Below are positions 1 to 4,508 of a stretch of DNA of 7,394 nucleotides, piece by piece; within the stretch, counting starts at the first letter, position 1, and each line of letters opens with the position of its first letter. The DNA is taken from assembly GCA_029240815.1 (NCBI GenBank), contig JARDZO010000452.1:1-7394 (forward strand). Reading direction: 5' to 3'. Source of the stretch: Brevibacillus sp. (lineage in GTDB: Bacteria > Bacillota > Bacilli > Brevibacillales > Brevibacillaceae). The notes beneath the pieces were generated by a model that worked only from the letters and a program-made list of their open reading frames with translations, did not search any database and was not told the DNA's origin. A program made the position numbers and the translations under genes.

Positions 1-155
1 TTCGCGGCCATCTCATAGGATAAATTATCCACGCCACGCTCCACCTTGGAAATGAAAGGCTGTGTCACGCCAACATACTCCGCAACCTCCGATTGCGTTT
101 TGTTGCGTACCTTCCGCCAATACGGTAAACGGCTCTCCCCCATTTGGAGAGCCAT
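1..155 (-). CDS. XRE-family helix-turn-helix DNA-binding protein, C-terminus cut by the window edge
   Basis: This gene reads leftward and runs off the left edge; 51 codons are visible. The residues match an XRE/Cro-CI helix-turn-helix: WRKVRNKTQSEVAEYVGVTQ (residues 13-32) followed by PFISKVERG (33-41), where VTQPFISKVE is the recognition-helix region. I chose the ATG at 155-153 because a GAGG lies 8 bases upstream; an in-frame ATG at 143-141 has no ribosome binding site. It is expected to act as a cytoplasmic transcription regulator, but the target is unknown. It lies downstream of, and codirectional with, the membrane gene and the repressor, so it may be a second phage regulator. Its recognition helix is unlike those of the repressor/Cro pair, so it probably binds a different site, perhaps the palindrome at 229-255. 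A host gene beside a prophage is an alternative. The family call is firm and the role is open. Confidence 0.8.
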   Translation of the reverse strand, partial: MALQMGESRLPYWRKVRNKTQSEVAEYVGVTQPFISKVERGVDNLSYEMAA

Positions 156-228
156 AGGAAATACCTCGCAAATTTTTTTAACCAAAAAACAGAACATACA
201 TTCCTATTTATCAATTTTCGTGTTAATA

Positions 229-255
229 TTAGTTTTGCGGATATAGCAAAACTAA
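229..255. repeat. Perfect 10-bp inverted repeat; possible operator or weak terminator
   Basis: TTAGTTTTGC (229-238) and GCAAAACTAA (246-255) are perfect inverse copies separated by 7 bases. The right arm contains the stop codon of the membrane gene. The stem is AT-rich and neither strand has a run of T after it, so it is a poor intrinsic terminator. On the minus strand a weak promoter-like pair (TTTTGC, 17 bp, TATTAA) overlaps it, about 75-100 bases upstream of the left-edge XRE gene. An autoregulatory operator for that gene is therefore at least as plausible. The palindrome is certain; its function is inferred. Confidence 0.5.
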
Positions 256-755
256 GAAATAATACTCTTATCAAATGATGATAGTTCGTTTACTTCCATA
301 TATTCTGCTTCTTTTTTATAAATCATTAATTTATCAATTAAATCGTATGCGGACTTGCTTTTTATAACATTTAAAATATTTATGTAAGAATCTATTTTTA
401 CAATAATTTCTTTATAGTTTGTTATTGGTGAATAAGTAAAATTCATTTTTTCTGTATCTACTTTACTAATCAAGTACAATCCGCCGCGGTCGCCAATTTT
501 TAGATTAGTAAACTCGCTGGATATCTTTCGCTCCAAATCACTAGCCAATAACAACGGGTTTGATCTATTTGGAGTTAAAGCAGCAGCAACAGAATATACA
601 AGAACAAATACGATAGTGTAGATAAACACATCAAATAACGACTTTTTCCAAGCAAAATCATGGTAATTAAATATAAATAAAACTACATAAAAGACAATTG
701 CCATTTTAACTACTATAAATTGGTGGGATGACCATACATATTTTAGTTTACTCAT
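252..755 (-). CDS. Two-helix membrane protein of unknown function in the lysogeny region
   Basis: This encodes 167 residues. I do not recognise a family. Two hydrophobic stretches are visible, about residues 12-30 (FIVVKMAIVFYVVLFIF) and 41-60 (FDVFIYTIVFVLVYSVAAAL), separated by a short polar loop. A hydrophilic tail of about 105 residues follows and ends in a Lys/Glu-rich helix-like region (about 117-155). It should sit in the cytoplasmic membrane as a helical hairpin with a soluble domain. The ATG at 755-753 is preceded by GAGG at 7 bases. The gene is clearly more AT-rich than the early genes to the right, a frequent sign of separate acquisition. Its position downstream of and codirectional with the repressor is where prophages often carry genes expressed in the lysogen, such as superinfection exclusion or phage defence. 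That role is inference from position only. No convincing promoter of its own is seen, so cotranscription with the repressor is possible. Confidence 0.8.
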   Translation of the reverse strand: MSKLKYVWSSHQFIVVKMAIVFYVVLFIFNYHDFAWKKSLFDVFIYTIVFVLVYSVAAALTPNRSNPLLLASDLERKISSEFTNLKIGDRGGLYLISKVDTEKMNFTYSPITNYKEIIVKIDSYINILNVIKSKSAYDLIDKLMIYKKEAEYMEVNELSSFDKSIIS

Positions 756-817
756 GCTTTTACCTCAACAATCCAGATCGGTTCCGGGGATTTTACTACA
801 TCAGAGGGCGGTGCCTT

Positions 818-943
818 ATGTATCAAGAGGTTATCGATCAAATTCATTCAATCATGAATACAATTGGGTTGGAGAATGTCGATCCAGAAGAACTATATGC
901 ATTTATTTCTGAGATTTCGAATCTCCAAGAACCAACTGAATAA
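818..943 (+). CDS. Possible 41-residue small protein, convergent with the repressor gene
   Basis: This short ORF starts at an ATG preceded by AGAGGGCGG about 6 bases upstream. The product begins MYQEVIDQIHSIMNTIG and continues with LENVDPEELYAFISEISN. It is acidic and looks helical and protein-like rather than random. Its last 41 bases overlap the 3' end of the repressor gene on the opposite strand, and its upstream side lies back to back with the membrane gene. I see no convincing plus-strand promoter before it. It may be a genuine small phage protein expressed from the otherwise leftward lysogeny region, or a chance reading frame in the gap between the repressor and the membrane gene. The family is not recognised. 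An in-frame ATG further upstream (728) would extend it through the start region of the membrane gene and seems unlikely. Confidence 0.4.
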   Translation: MYQEVIDQIHSIMNTIGLENVDPEELYAFISEISNLQEPTE

Positions 944-1250
944 TCTGTTCTAGCTTTTCTTTTGTCCCAGGTACTGATAAGTCAACGTTGTATTTGCTTA
1001 CAATTTCTTTGATAATCATTTCGTTTGAATTTTCTTTTGTTTTGTATTCATTGTTTTCTTCTCTACCCAGCAAATAATCCGTTGATACATGATAAAAATC
1101 TGCAATTCTTTTTAATGTTTCATGGTCAGGTTCTCTTGATCCATTTTCATACCCCGAGTATGTAGTCCTTGCCATTTTTAGACGTTCAGACAACTCCCTC
1201 TGCGATAACCCCGCCTTTCCTCTTAATTCTAATAACCTGCTGTTCAACAA
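903..1250 (-). CDS. CI-like phage repressor, XRE helix-turn-helix
   Basis: This is a 115-residue DNA-binding protein. The XRE helix-turn-helix covers about residues 5-62: LRGKAGLSQRELSERLK is the first part, ARTTYSGYENG the recognition helix and turn, and LKRIADFYHVSTDYLLGR the typical end of the domain. Residues 63-115 are a short charged tail, probably for oligomerisation. There is no LexA/S24-type peptidase domain, so RecA-stimulated self-cleavage is not expected. The start is a TTG at 1250-1248, followed by a second TTG. I chose the first because GGAGG (1260-1264) lies 9 bases upstream. It is transcribed from the leftward promoter at 1304-1332, which overlaps one of the palindromic operators, so autoregulation is likely. 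The inferred role is to keep the rightward early operon silent in the lysogen. The Rha/KilAC protein encoded at 1657 is a candidate for relieving it. Confidence 0.88.
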   Translation of the reverse strand: MLNSRLLELRGKAGLSQRELSERLKMARTTYSGYENGSREPDHETLKRIADFYHVSTDYLLGREENNEYKTKENSNEMIIKEIVSKYNVDLSVPGTKEKLEQIIQLVLGDSKSQK

Positions 1251-1303
1251 ATCCCAACACCTCCAATAGTGCCTAATGAATATTATAACGACGCAATTTG
1301 AAT

Positions 1304-1332
1304 CTTATAGGGCATGACTCAACTCTCGTCAA
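1304..1332 (-). promoter_or_regulatory. Leftward sigma-A promoter for the repressor gene
   Basis: On the minus strand a TTGACG -35 box (1332-1327), a 17-bp spacer and a TATAAG -10 box (1309-1304) lie about 50 bases upstream of the repressor start. Each box matches five of six consensus positions and the spacing is optimal. The second operator (1315-1331) covers most of the -35 box and spacer, so a bound regulator would block this promoter. Confidence 0.75.
1315..1331. promoter_or_regulatory. Operator copy overlapping the leftward promoter
   Basis: TGACTCAACTCTCGTCA is 17 bp long like the palindrome at 1356-1372 and matches it at 13 of 17 positions. One half-site, TGACTC, is perfect and the other is degenerate (TCGTCA against GAGTCA). 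The centres of the two sites are 41 bp apart, close to four helical turns, which would suit cooperative binding. The likely role is control of the repressor's own promoter. Confidence 0.65.
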
Positions 1333-1349
1333 AAACCTGAAAATATATA

Positions 1350-1378
1350 TTGACATGACTCATATCGAGTCATATAAT
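1350..1378 (+). promoter_or_regulatory. Rightward early promoter with perfect sigma-A consensus
   Basis: TTGACA (1350-1355), a spacer of exactly 17 bp, and TATAAT (1373-1378) form a textbook consensus promoter about 47 bases upstream of the Cro-like gene. Transcription should begin near 1385 and run through the whole plus-strand gene set. Such a strong promoter needs tight repression in the lysogen, and its whole spacer is an operator palindrome. No second equally good plus-strand promoter was seen downstream. Confidence 0.88.
1356..1372. promoter_or_regulatory. Main operator palindrome within the rightward promoter spacer
   Basis: TGACTCATATCGAGTCA is a perfect inverted repeat with 6-bp arms (TGACTC/GAGTCA) around 5 bases. 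It fills exactly the spacer between the -35 and -10 boxes of the rightward promoter. A dimeric XRE protein bound here would exclude RNA polymerase. The repressor and the Cro-like protein are the obvious ligands. The palindrome is seen directly; the ligands are inferred. Confidence 0.8.
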
Positions 1379-1393
1379 AAAGACACATCAGGA

Positions 1394-1410
1394 AGACGCG
1401 GTTTGCGTCA
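1394..1410. promoter_or_regulatory. Candidate third operator in the Cro-like gene leader
   Basis: AGACGCGGTTTGCGTCA contains a perfect inverted repeat (GACGC, 5 bases, GCGTC). It has the same 17-bp length and 5-bp centre as the main operator and matches its two half-sites at 9 of 12 positions. It lies just downstream of the expected transcription start and upstream of the ribosome binding site. As RNA it could form only a weak hairpin. It may be a low-affinity operator or a chance palindrome. Confidence 0.4.
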
Positions 1411-1424
1411 GAAAGGAGGTACAT

Positions 1425-1640
1425 ATGAGAGAATGGTTAATCCATCTTAGAAAAGTACAGGGTTTAACTCAAAATGAAGTTGCGTCCAAAGCTGGCATTT
1501 CCAGAAGCTACTACTCCGGTATTGAAGTTGGAACACGTAATGTTCCTGTAAAAACAGCCAAAAAGGTTGCTTCTGTCCTTGGCTTTGAATGGACGATTTT
1601 TTTTGAACAAAACGGACGCAAAACGAGTCAATCTGCATAA
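1425..1640 (+). CDS. Cro-like XRE-family regulator, first gene of the early operon
   Basis: This 71-residue protein is almost entirely one XRE helix-turn-helix: LRKVQGLTQNEVASKAG (about residues 8-24), recognition helix ISRSYYSGIE (25-34), then TAKKVASVLGFEWTIFF (44-60) and a short polar tail. The ATG has a near-perfect AAAGGAGG ribosome binding site 5 bases upstream. It lies directly behind the rightward promoter and divergent from the repressor, the standard place for a Cro protein. Its recognition helix (SRSYYSG) resembles that of the repressor (ARTTYSG), so the two probably read the same operators. The expected job is to shut off the repressor promoter and modulate early transcription after commitment to lytic growth. 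The role is inferred from position and helix similarity. Confidence 0.85.
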   Translation: MREWLIHLRKVQGLTQNEVASKAGISRSYYSGIEVGTRNVPVKTAKKVASVLGFEWTIFFEQNGRKTSQSA

Positions 1641-1656
1641 ATAAGGGGATGAAAAA

Positions 1657-2370
1657 ATGAAAATTGTAAGCATCAACGGAAAGTTACTCGCTGATAGCCG
1701 GGAAGTCGCTGAAATGGTGGGAAAACCACACAACGATCTTATGAAAAGCATCCGCACTTATGCTGAATACCTTACTCAGGGAAATTTCTCCCTCAGTGAA
1801 TTCTTTATCGAAAGCAGCTACCAAGACAGCACTGGACGCACACTTCCTTGCTATCTACTCACCCGCAAAGGCTGTGACATGGTTGCCAACAAAATGACCG
1901 GCGAGAAAGGCGTACTCTTCACCGCAACCTATGTAACCAAGTTTGAAGAAATGGAAAGTCAACTGAGCAACCCAGCCATTCAACTTCCGCAGAACTATAA
2001 AGAAGCGTTGCTGGCTCTTGTGGCATCGGTTGAGAAAGTGGAGCAACTTGAAGTCGAGAATGCCGAACTTCGAACCAAAGTGAAATACGTTGATCAAATT
2101 CTCATGTCCAAGGCCACCATGACCATCACGCAGATTGCAAAGGATTACGGTTTGTCCGGTCCTCAGCTCAACAAAATACTCCACGAGGAACGCGTCCAAT
2201 ACAAGCAAAACAAACAATGGCTCCTGTACCAGAAGTATTCTGACAGAGGTTATACACGGTCTGAAACCATCGATATCACCAGAAGCAACGGCGATCCAGA
2301 TGTAACGCTGAATACCCGTTGGACTCAGAAAGGCCGGCTGTTTATCCATGAATTGCTTGCCAGCATGTAG
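1657..2370 (+). CDS. Rha-type phage regulatory protein with KilAC antirepressor domain
   Basis: This 237-residue protein has two domains. The N-terminal part (about residues 3-100) is a Rha-type domain. It carries DSREVAEMVGKPHNDLMKSI (13-32), the aromatic middle with FIESSYQDSTGR, and LLTRKGCDMVANKMTGEKG (67-85). A coiled stretch rich in Glu/Val (about 122-145) leads to a KilAC/ANT-type C-terminal domain (about 113-235) with ITQIAKDYGLSGPQLNKIL (157-175) and ending WTQKGRLFIHELL. Proteins with this make-up act as phage antirepressors or DNA-binding regulators. It follows the Cro-like gene by 16 bases with AGGGG before the ATG. Because the local repressor has no self-cleavage domain, this protein is a candidate for inactivating it, although in some phages such proteins regulate other targets. 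The family is confident; the target is inferred. Confidence 0.88.
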   Translation: MKIVSINGKLLADSREVAEMVGKPHNDLMKSIRTYAEYLTQGNFSLSEFFIESSYQDSTGRTLPCYLLTRKGCDMVANKMTGEKGVLFTATYVTKFEEMESQLSNPAIQLPQNYKEALLALVASVEKVEQLEVENAELRTKVKYVDQILMSKATMTITQIAKDYGLSGPQLNKILHEERVQYKQNKQWLLYQKYSDRGYTRSETIDITRSNGDPDVTLNTRWTQKGRLFIHELLASM

Positions 2371-2391
2371 CCGCTCAATAAGGAGGCCACC

Positions 2392-2526
2392 ATGACAACC
2401 AAAACACTCATCTTCCGACCGGACGAATCCGGCAAAATCACCGCCACCATCACCGAAGCCCTTGTCATGGAATACGCACGGACGGTACCGGACGCGGGAA
2501 AGAAAAAAACAGAGAAGTCCGCATAA
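2392..2526 (+). CDS. Small phage protein of unknown function (44 residues)
   Basis: The ORF begins MTTKTLIFRPDESGKITATI and ends with a lysine-rich tail (AGKKKTEKSA). Its ATG has an AAGGAGG ribosome binding site 6 bases upstream, one of the best in the window, so translation is very likely. It follows the antirepressor gene by 21 bases and should be cotranscribed with it. The N-terminal half looks like a small beta-rich unit and the middle (ITEALVMEYAR) like a helix. No family is recognised. Confidence 0.7.
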   Translation: MTTKTLIFRPDESGKITATITEALVMEYARTVPDAGKKKTEKSA

Positions 2527-2573
2527 TAGAACATTTTACCAGAAACCACTATTTAATGCTCTAAATAATCAGT

Positions 2574-2699
2574 AGACGCAAACTGGCATGGGCCGTCCAT
2601 CCGATAGGCTTTGGTTTAATAGCCTTGAAGCCGCTAAGGCGTATGTTAAGCGTGAGTTTAAAGGGATCGCCATTAGCCGATGGGTCAAGACGCAAACTG
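2574..2699 (+). repeat. 12-bp direct repeat pair around a small ORF
   Basis: AGACGCAAACTG occurs at 2574-2585 and again at 2688-2699, 114 bases apart (38 codons), in the same reading frame. The first copy lies just before the ATG of the small ORF at 2588 and the second is inside its 3' end. This may be the trace of a small duplication or recombination event, or coincidence. Confidence 0.45.
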
Positions 2700-2716
2700 T
2701 GCAGAAAGGATGGTGA
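2588..2716 (+). CDS. Small putative DNA-binding protein or fragment (42 residues)
   Basis: The product starts MGRPSDRLWFNSLEAAKAY, continues with VKREFKGIAISRWVKTQT and ends VQKGW. The pattern of an aromatic strand, a SLEAAK helix, then GIAISRWV and a final KGW recalls the single helix-turn-helix units found in NUMOD-type modules and small phage proteins, but the match is only by eye. No good ribosome binding site precedes the ATG and a stop codon lies four codons upstream, so it may be the remnant of a larger gene. It ends six bases before the frameshifted gene. The 12-bp repeat pair lies across its two ends. Composition and codon choice look coding. Confidence 0.45.
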   Translation: MGRPSDRLWFNSLEAAKAYVKREFKGIAISRWVKTQTVQKGW

Positions 2717-2721
2717 ACAGG

Positions 2722-3224
2722 ATGTGGGAAGTCTCCCATAGGGCAGACCAAAAAGCCCGAGAGGTTGCAGACCGGCATTACAACCGCCAGAAGATAGGCT
2801 CACAAAATTTGTACCGCCTGGGCGATGCCTGGTCTTATACACGGAAAATGATTCAGGCCGTGCTTTCTGGGTCACCTCGTACCCATATGCCAAGTACGTC
2901 AAGCACGCCTGGGCTGGAGCCTGGATGTGTTCGGCCTTCCGAAATGAGGGAGCTGGTGTGGCATCGGAATTGATTATGCAGGCCGTGGCAGCTACGAGAG
3001 CAAAATTTGGAGAGCCGCCAGCGCTGGGCATGGTCACATTTATAGACCGGTCCAAGGTAAAGCCGACGATGGTCCATGGTGAACCGACATGGGGATACAC
3101 TTGGAAAAAATGCGGCTTTGAGTATGTAGGCGAGACAAAGGGCGGATTAATGGCACTCCAGTTAAGGCCGGAGCGTATGCCGTTGCCTGACTTCGCCTGC
3201 GGCACTCAGTTACAGATGTTCTAG
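2722..3224 (+). pseudogene. Conserved phage protein of unknown function, interrupted by a -1 frameshift
   Basis: Two reading frames together make one protein of about 167 residues. The first starts at ATG 2722 with MWEVSHRADQKAREVADRHY and stays in frame to the AAT codon at 2806-2808. The rest is in the -1 frame from 2808 to the TAG at 3222. It includes FVPPGRCLVLYTENDSGRAF, WVTSYPYAKYVKHAWAGAW, CSAFRNEGAGVASELI, PPALGMVTFIDRSKVKP and GFEYVGETKGGLMALQL. From memory this series is the conserved core of a phage/actinobacterial protein family of unknown function, and the joined product has the expected order and spacing. Read without a shift, the first frame turns into unrelated sequence and stops at 2973. 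The junction is the heptamer A AAT TTG (2805-2811), a slippery-type pattern. A one-base T deletion is the simplest cause; programmed -1 frameshifting is possible. The ribosome binding site is AAAGGA, 11 bases before the ATG. Confidence 0.75.
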
Positions 3225-3326
3225 TACGCAGTACGACGATTTAACGAAAATCATCATCTTTCCACCAATAATCGCACCCTATTCGCACCAATATCTGCTC
3301 CCGGATGAACAAAGGGAGAGGTAAAC

Positions 3327-3458
3327 ATGAAAGTACGCATCAACGGTCAAGAGATCGACAATGTACACCGCCTGGAAGTCATCAACCACGAGGTAACGGA
3401 TGCCGAAGCCCTCACCGTAGTCATGATCATGCTTGCGATGGGATGGTGGTTACTGTGA
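3327..3458 (+). CDS. Small protein with hydrophobic C-terminus (43 residues)
   Basis: The product begins MKVRINGQEIDNVHRLEVIN and ends in a strongly hydrophobic stretch, LTVVMIMLAMGWWLL (residues 29-43). The N-terminal half looks like two short beta strands. The end could be a single membrane-inserting helix or an interaction segment. The ATG is preceded by GGGAGAGG at 5 bases, a good ribosome binding site. About 100 bases separate it from the frameshifted gene upstream; that gap holds no gene. Its TGA stop overlaps the GTG of the next gene (GTGA), indicating translational coupling. No family is recognised. Confidence 0.65.
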   Translation: MKVRINGQEIDNVHRLEVINHEVTDAEALTVVMIMLAMGWWLL

Positions 3459-3703
3459 TCGGAATCTCGAGCATTCACCGGCGATTGGCAGAGCTGCAGC
3501 TGAAAGCCACACGGTTAGGCGGTTGGCATAAATTGGACCCGCTGGACCAAACGGACCTGCACCATTGCCTCCGGCACAATGCAGCGATGATTCAACGCTT
3601 AGATGAACTCAAACAACTCTCCTATATCGCCTACACTGCCGGGGATGTAGAGTGGCATCACGACATCTGTGTGTTGATTGAAAAGGCGGAAAACCAATTC
3701 TGA
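3455..3703 (+). CDS. Small helical phage protein of unknown function (82 residues)
   Basis: The product is rich in Leu, His and Gln and looks all-helical. It contains IGISSIHRRLAELQLKATR (about residues 2-20), LHHCLRHNAAMIQRLDELKQ in the middle and AGDVEWHHDICVLIEKAE near the end. The arrangement of Cys and His (HHCLRHN, EWHHDIC) is notable, though a metal site is only a guess. It resembles small conserved proteins of Bacillota phages that have no known function. I chose the GTG at 3455 because it forms a 4-base GTGA overlap with the upstream stop. An ATG at 3443 would add four residues and is the main alternative. The frame is open further upstream to 3305, but that part overlaps the 43-residue gene and lacks coding character. 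The stop lies 10 bases before the YopX-like gene. Confidence 0.75.
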   Translation: MIGISSIHRRLAELQLKATRLGGWHKLDPLDQTDLHHCLRHNAAMIQRLDELKQLSYIAYTAGDVEWHHDICVLIEKAENQF

Positions 3704-3713
3704 GGAGGATACT

Positions 3714-4070
3714 ATGAGGGAGATTAAATTTAGAGCATGGCACGCTGGTCACGAATATGCGGAACCACAGATGATTTACGATGTACGTCCAGGAGATTGC
3801 TTGGTATGGAAATCGCAAGGTCAAAACATCACCGAGATTATGCAATACACCGGAATGAAAGATATTGACGGAAAAGAAATCTATGAGAACGACATATTCA
3901 CCGTGAACAAAAGCATGGGAGAGATTATTTATGAGGAAGACAGATTTAGAATTCGTTGGATTTACAACCCCAACGAATATAACGAGATACTGAGAAATAT
4001 TGTGCATTACGTTGGCATTGCAGTGATTGGAAACAGGTTATCAAACCCTGAAATCCTGGAGGCGAATTAA
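3714..4070 (+). CDS. YopX-family phage protein
   Basis: This 118-residue protein carries the hallmarks of the YopX family, named after a protein of Bacillus phage SPbeta. It opens MREIKFRAWHAG, has MQYTGMKDIDGKEIYENDIF in the middle (about residues 44-63, the most conserved family segment), and ends with VHYVGIAVIGNRLSNPE. The family forms a compact beta-rich fold. Its biochemical role is unknown although it is common in early regions of Bacillota phages. The ATG at 3714 has an AGGAGG ribosome binding site 6 bases upstream. An in-frame ATG at 3678 lies inside the previous gene and is rejected. The next gene starts just after the TAA, at 4072. Confidence 0.92.
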   Translation: MREIKFRAWHAGHEYAEPQMIYDVRPGDCLVWKSQGQNITEIMQYTGMKDIDGKEIYENDIFTVNKSMGEIIYEEDRFRIRWIYNPNEYNEILRNIVHYVGIAVIGNRLSNPEILEAN

Positions 4071-4071
4071 A

Positions 4072-4257
4072 ATGTCCATTCCCCAAATTGAAAATGGCAT
4101 GCTCCACCCAACCTACCGCTATCCCATCATGGAAGTACCCATGGTATGGACCTCCACCCGCTGCGACGTCTGCGGCCTGTATGAGGCTACGGTACAGTTC
4201 CGGCACACCAAGCTGTGCGATAAATGCGCTGCAGAAGAGGAGATTAAGCTGTTATGA
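4072..4257 (+). CDS. Zinc-ribbon-like mini-protein (61 residues)
   Basis: The first 30 residues form an extended Pro/Tyr-rich segment (LHPTYRYPIMEVPMVW). The rest holds two knuckles, C31-x2-C34 and C49-x2-C52, separated by 14 residues, the layout of a small zinc ribbon. A structural zinc and nucleic-acid or protein binding are likely from the motif, but no specific function is known. The ATG is preceded by GGAGG at 9-10 bases, located in the end of the YopX-like gene. Its TGA overlaps the ATG of the next gene (ATGA), so the two are translationally coupled. Confidence 0.75.
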   Translation: MSIPQIENGMLHPTYRYPIMEVPMVWTSTRCDVCGLYEATVQFRHTKLCDKCAAEEEIKLL

Positions 4258-4508
4258 GGCCACTTCCCAACACTGAAATGAACACCGCTGCAAACGTCAT
4301 GTACGAATGGGTAGTAGACACCGAATGCGGCCGGCACTTTATCTGGAGCGCTAGCAGCTTAGAAACACTCGCCGCCCGGGTTACGGAAAAAGGCTATCGT
4401 ATGACCTTTGTGATGGAACTGTCGGAGTACGAGGACATGCAGGACATGGAACAACGCCGGATGAACGTGGAAATCAAGAAGCATGTGGAGGGAGGTTCGG
4501 CAGCGTGA
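4254..4508 (+). CDS. Small phage protein of unknown function (84 residues)
   Basis: The product has a short polar start and a likely beta-alpha-beta core: YEWVVDTECGRHFIWSASS (about residues 17-35), LETLAARVTEKG (36-47) and YRMTFVMELSEYED (48-61). A charged helical tail follows. I do not recognise the family. The start is the ATG that overlaps the upstream stop as ATGA; the closest SD-like GAGG is about 13 bases away, so coupling rather than an independent ribosome binding site probably drives initiation. An ATG at 4278 would shorten it by eight residues. Its stop overlaps the GTG of the next gene. Confidence 0.7.
   Translation: MRPLPNTEMNTAANVMYEWVVDTECGRHFIWSASSLETLAARVTEKGYRMTFVMELSEYEDMQDMEQRRMNVEIKKHVEGGSAA

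Noticed and set aside
1447..1757. Minus-strand frames opposite the Cro-like gene
   Set aside because: They are shadows of the helix-turn-helix gene and lack ribosome binding sites.
1855..2349. Minus-strand reading frame opposite the Rha/KilAC gene
   Set aside because: It is a shadow of a well-supported gene.
2680..2721. Upstream start for the frameshifted gene
   Set aside because: No ribosome binding site fits ATG 2680, and the first residues lie over the preceding ORF; AAAGGA fits the ATG at 2722 better.
2561..3205. Minus-strand reading frame of 214 codons opposite the frameshifted gene
   Set aside because: It lies antisense to sequence with recognisable conserved protein motifs, has no ribosome binding site, and its product is rich in Pro/Ser/Gly/His with no domain. 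It is a shadow frame.
3225..3326. Gap before the 43-residue gene, examined for a terminator or promoter
   Set aside because: Only a weak 5-bp stem (GATTT/AAATC) and a short TCGCACC direct repeat were seen; there is no T-run and no consensus promoter boxes.
3305..3454. Upstream extension of the helical protein gene to ATG 3305
   Set aside because: The extra residues (Arg/His/Gln-rich) overlap the 43-residue gene, which has the better ribosome binding site, and the ATG at 3305 has none.
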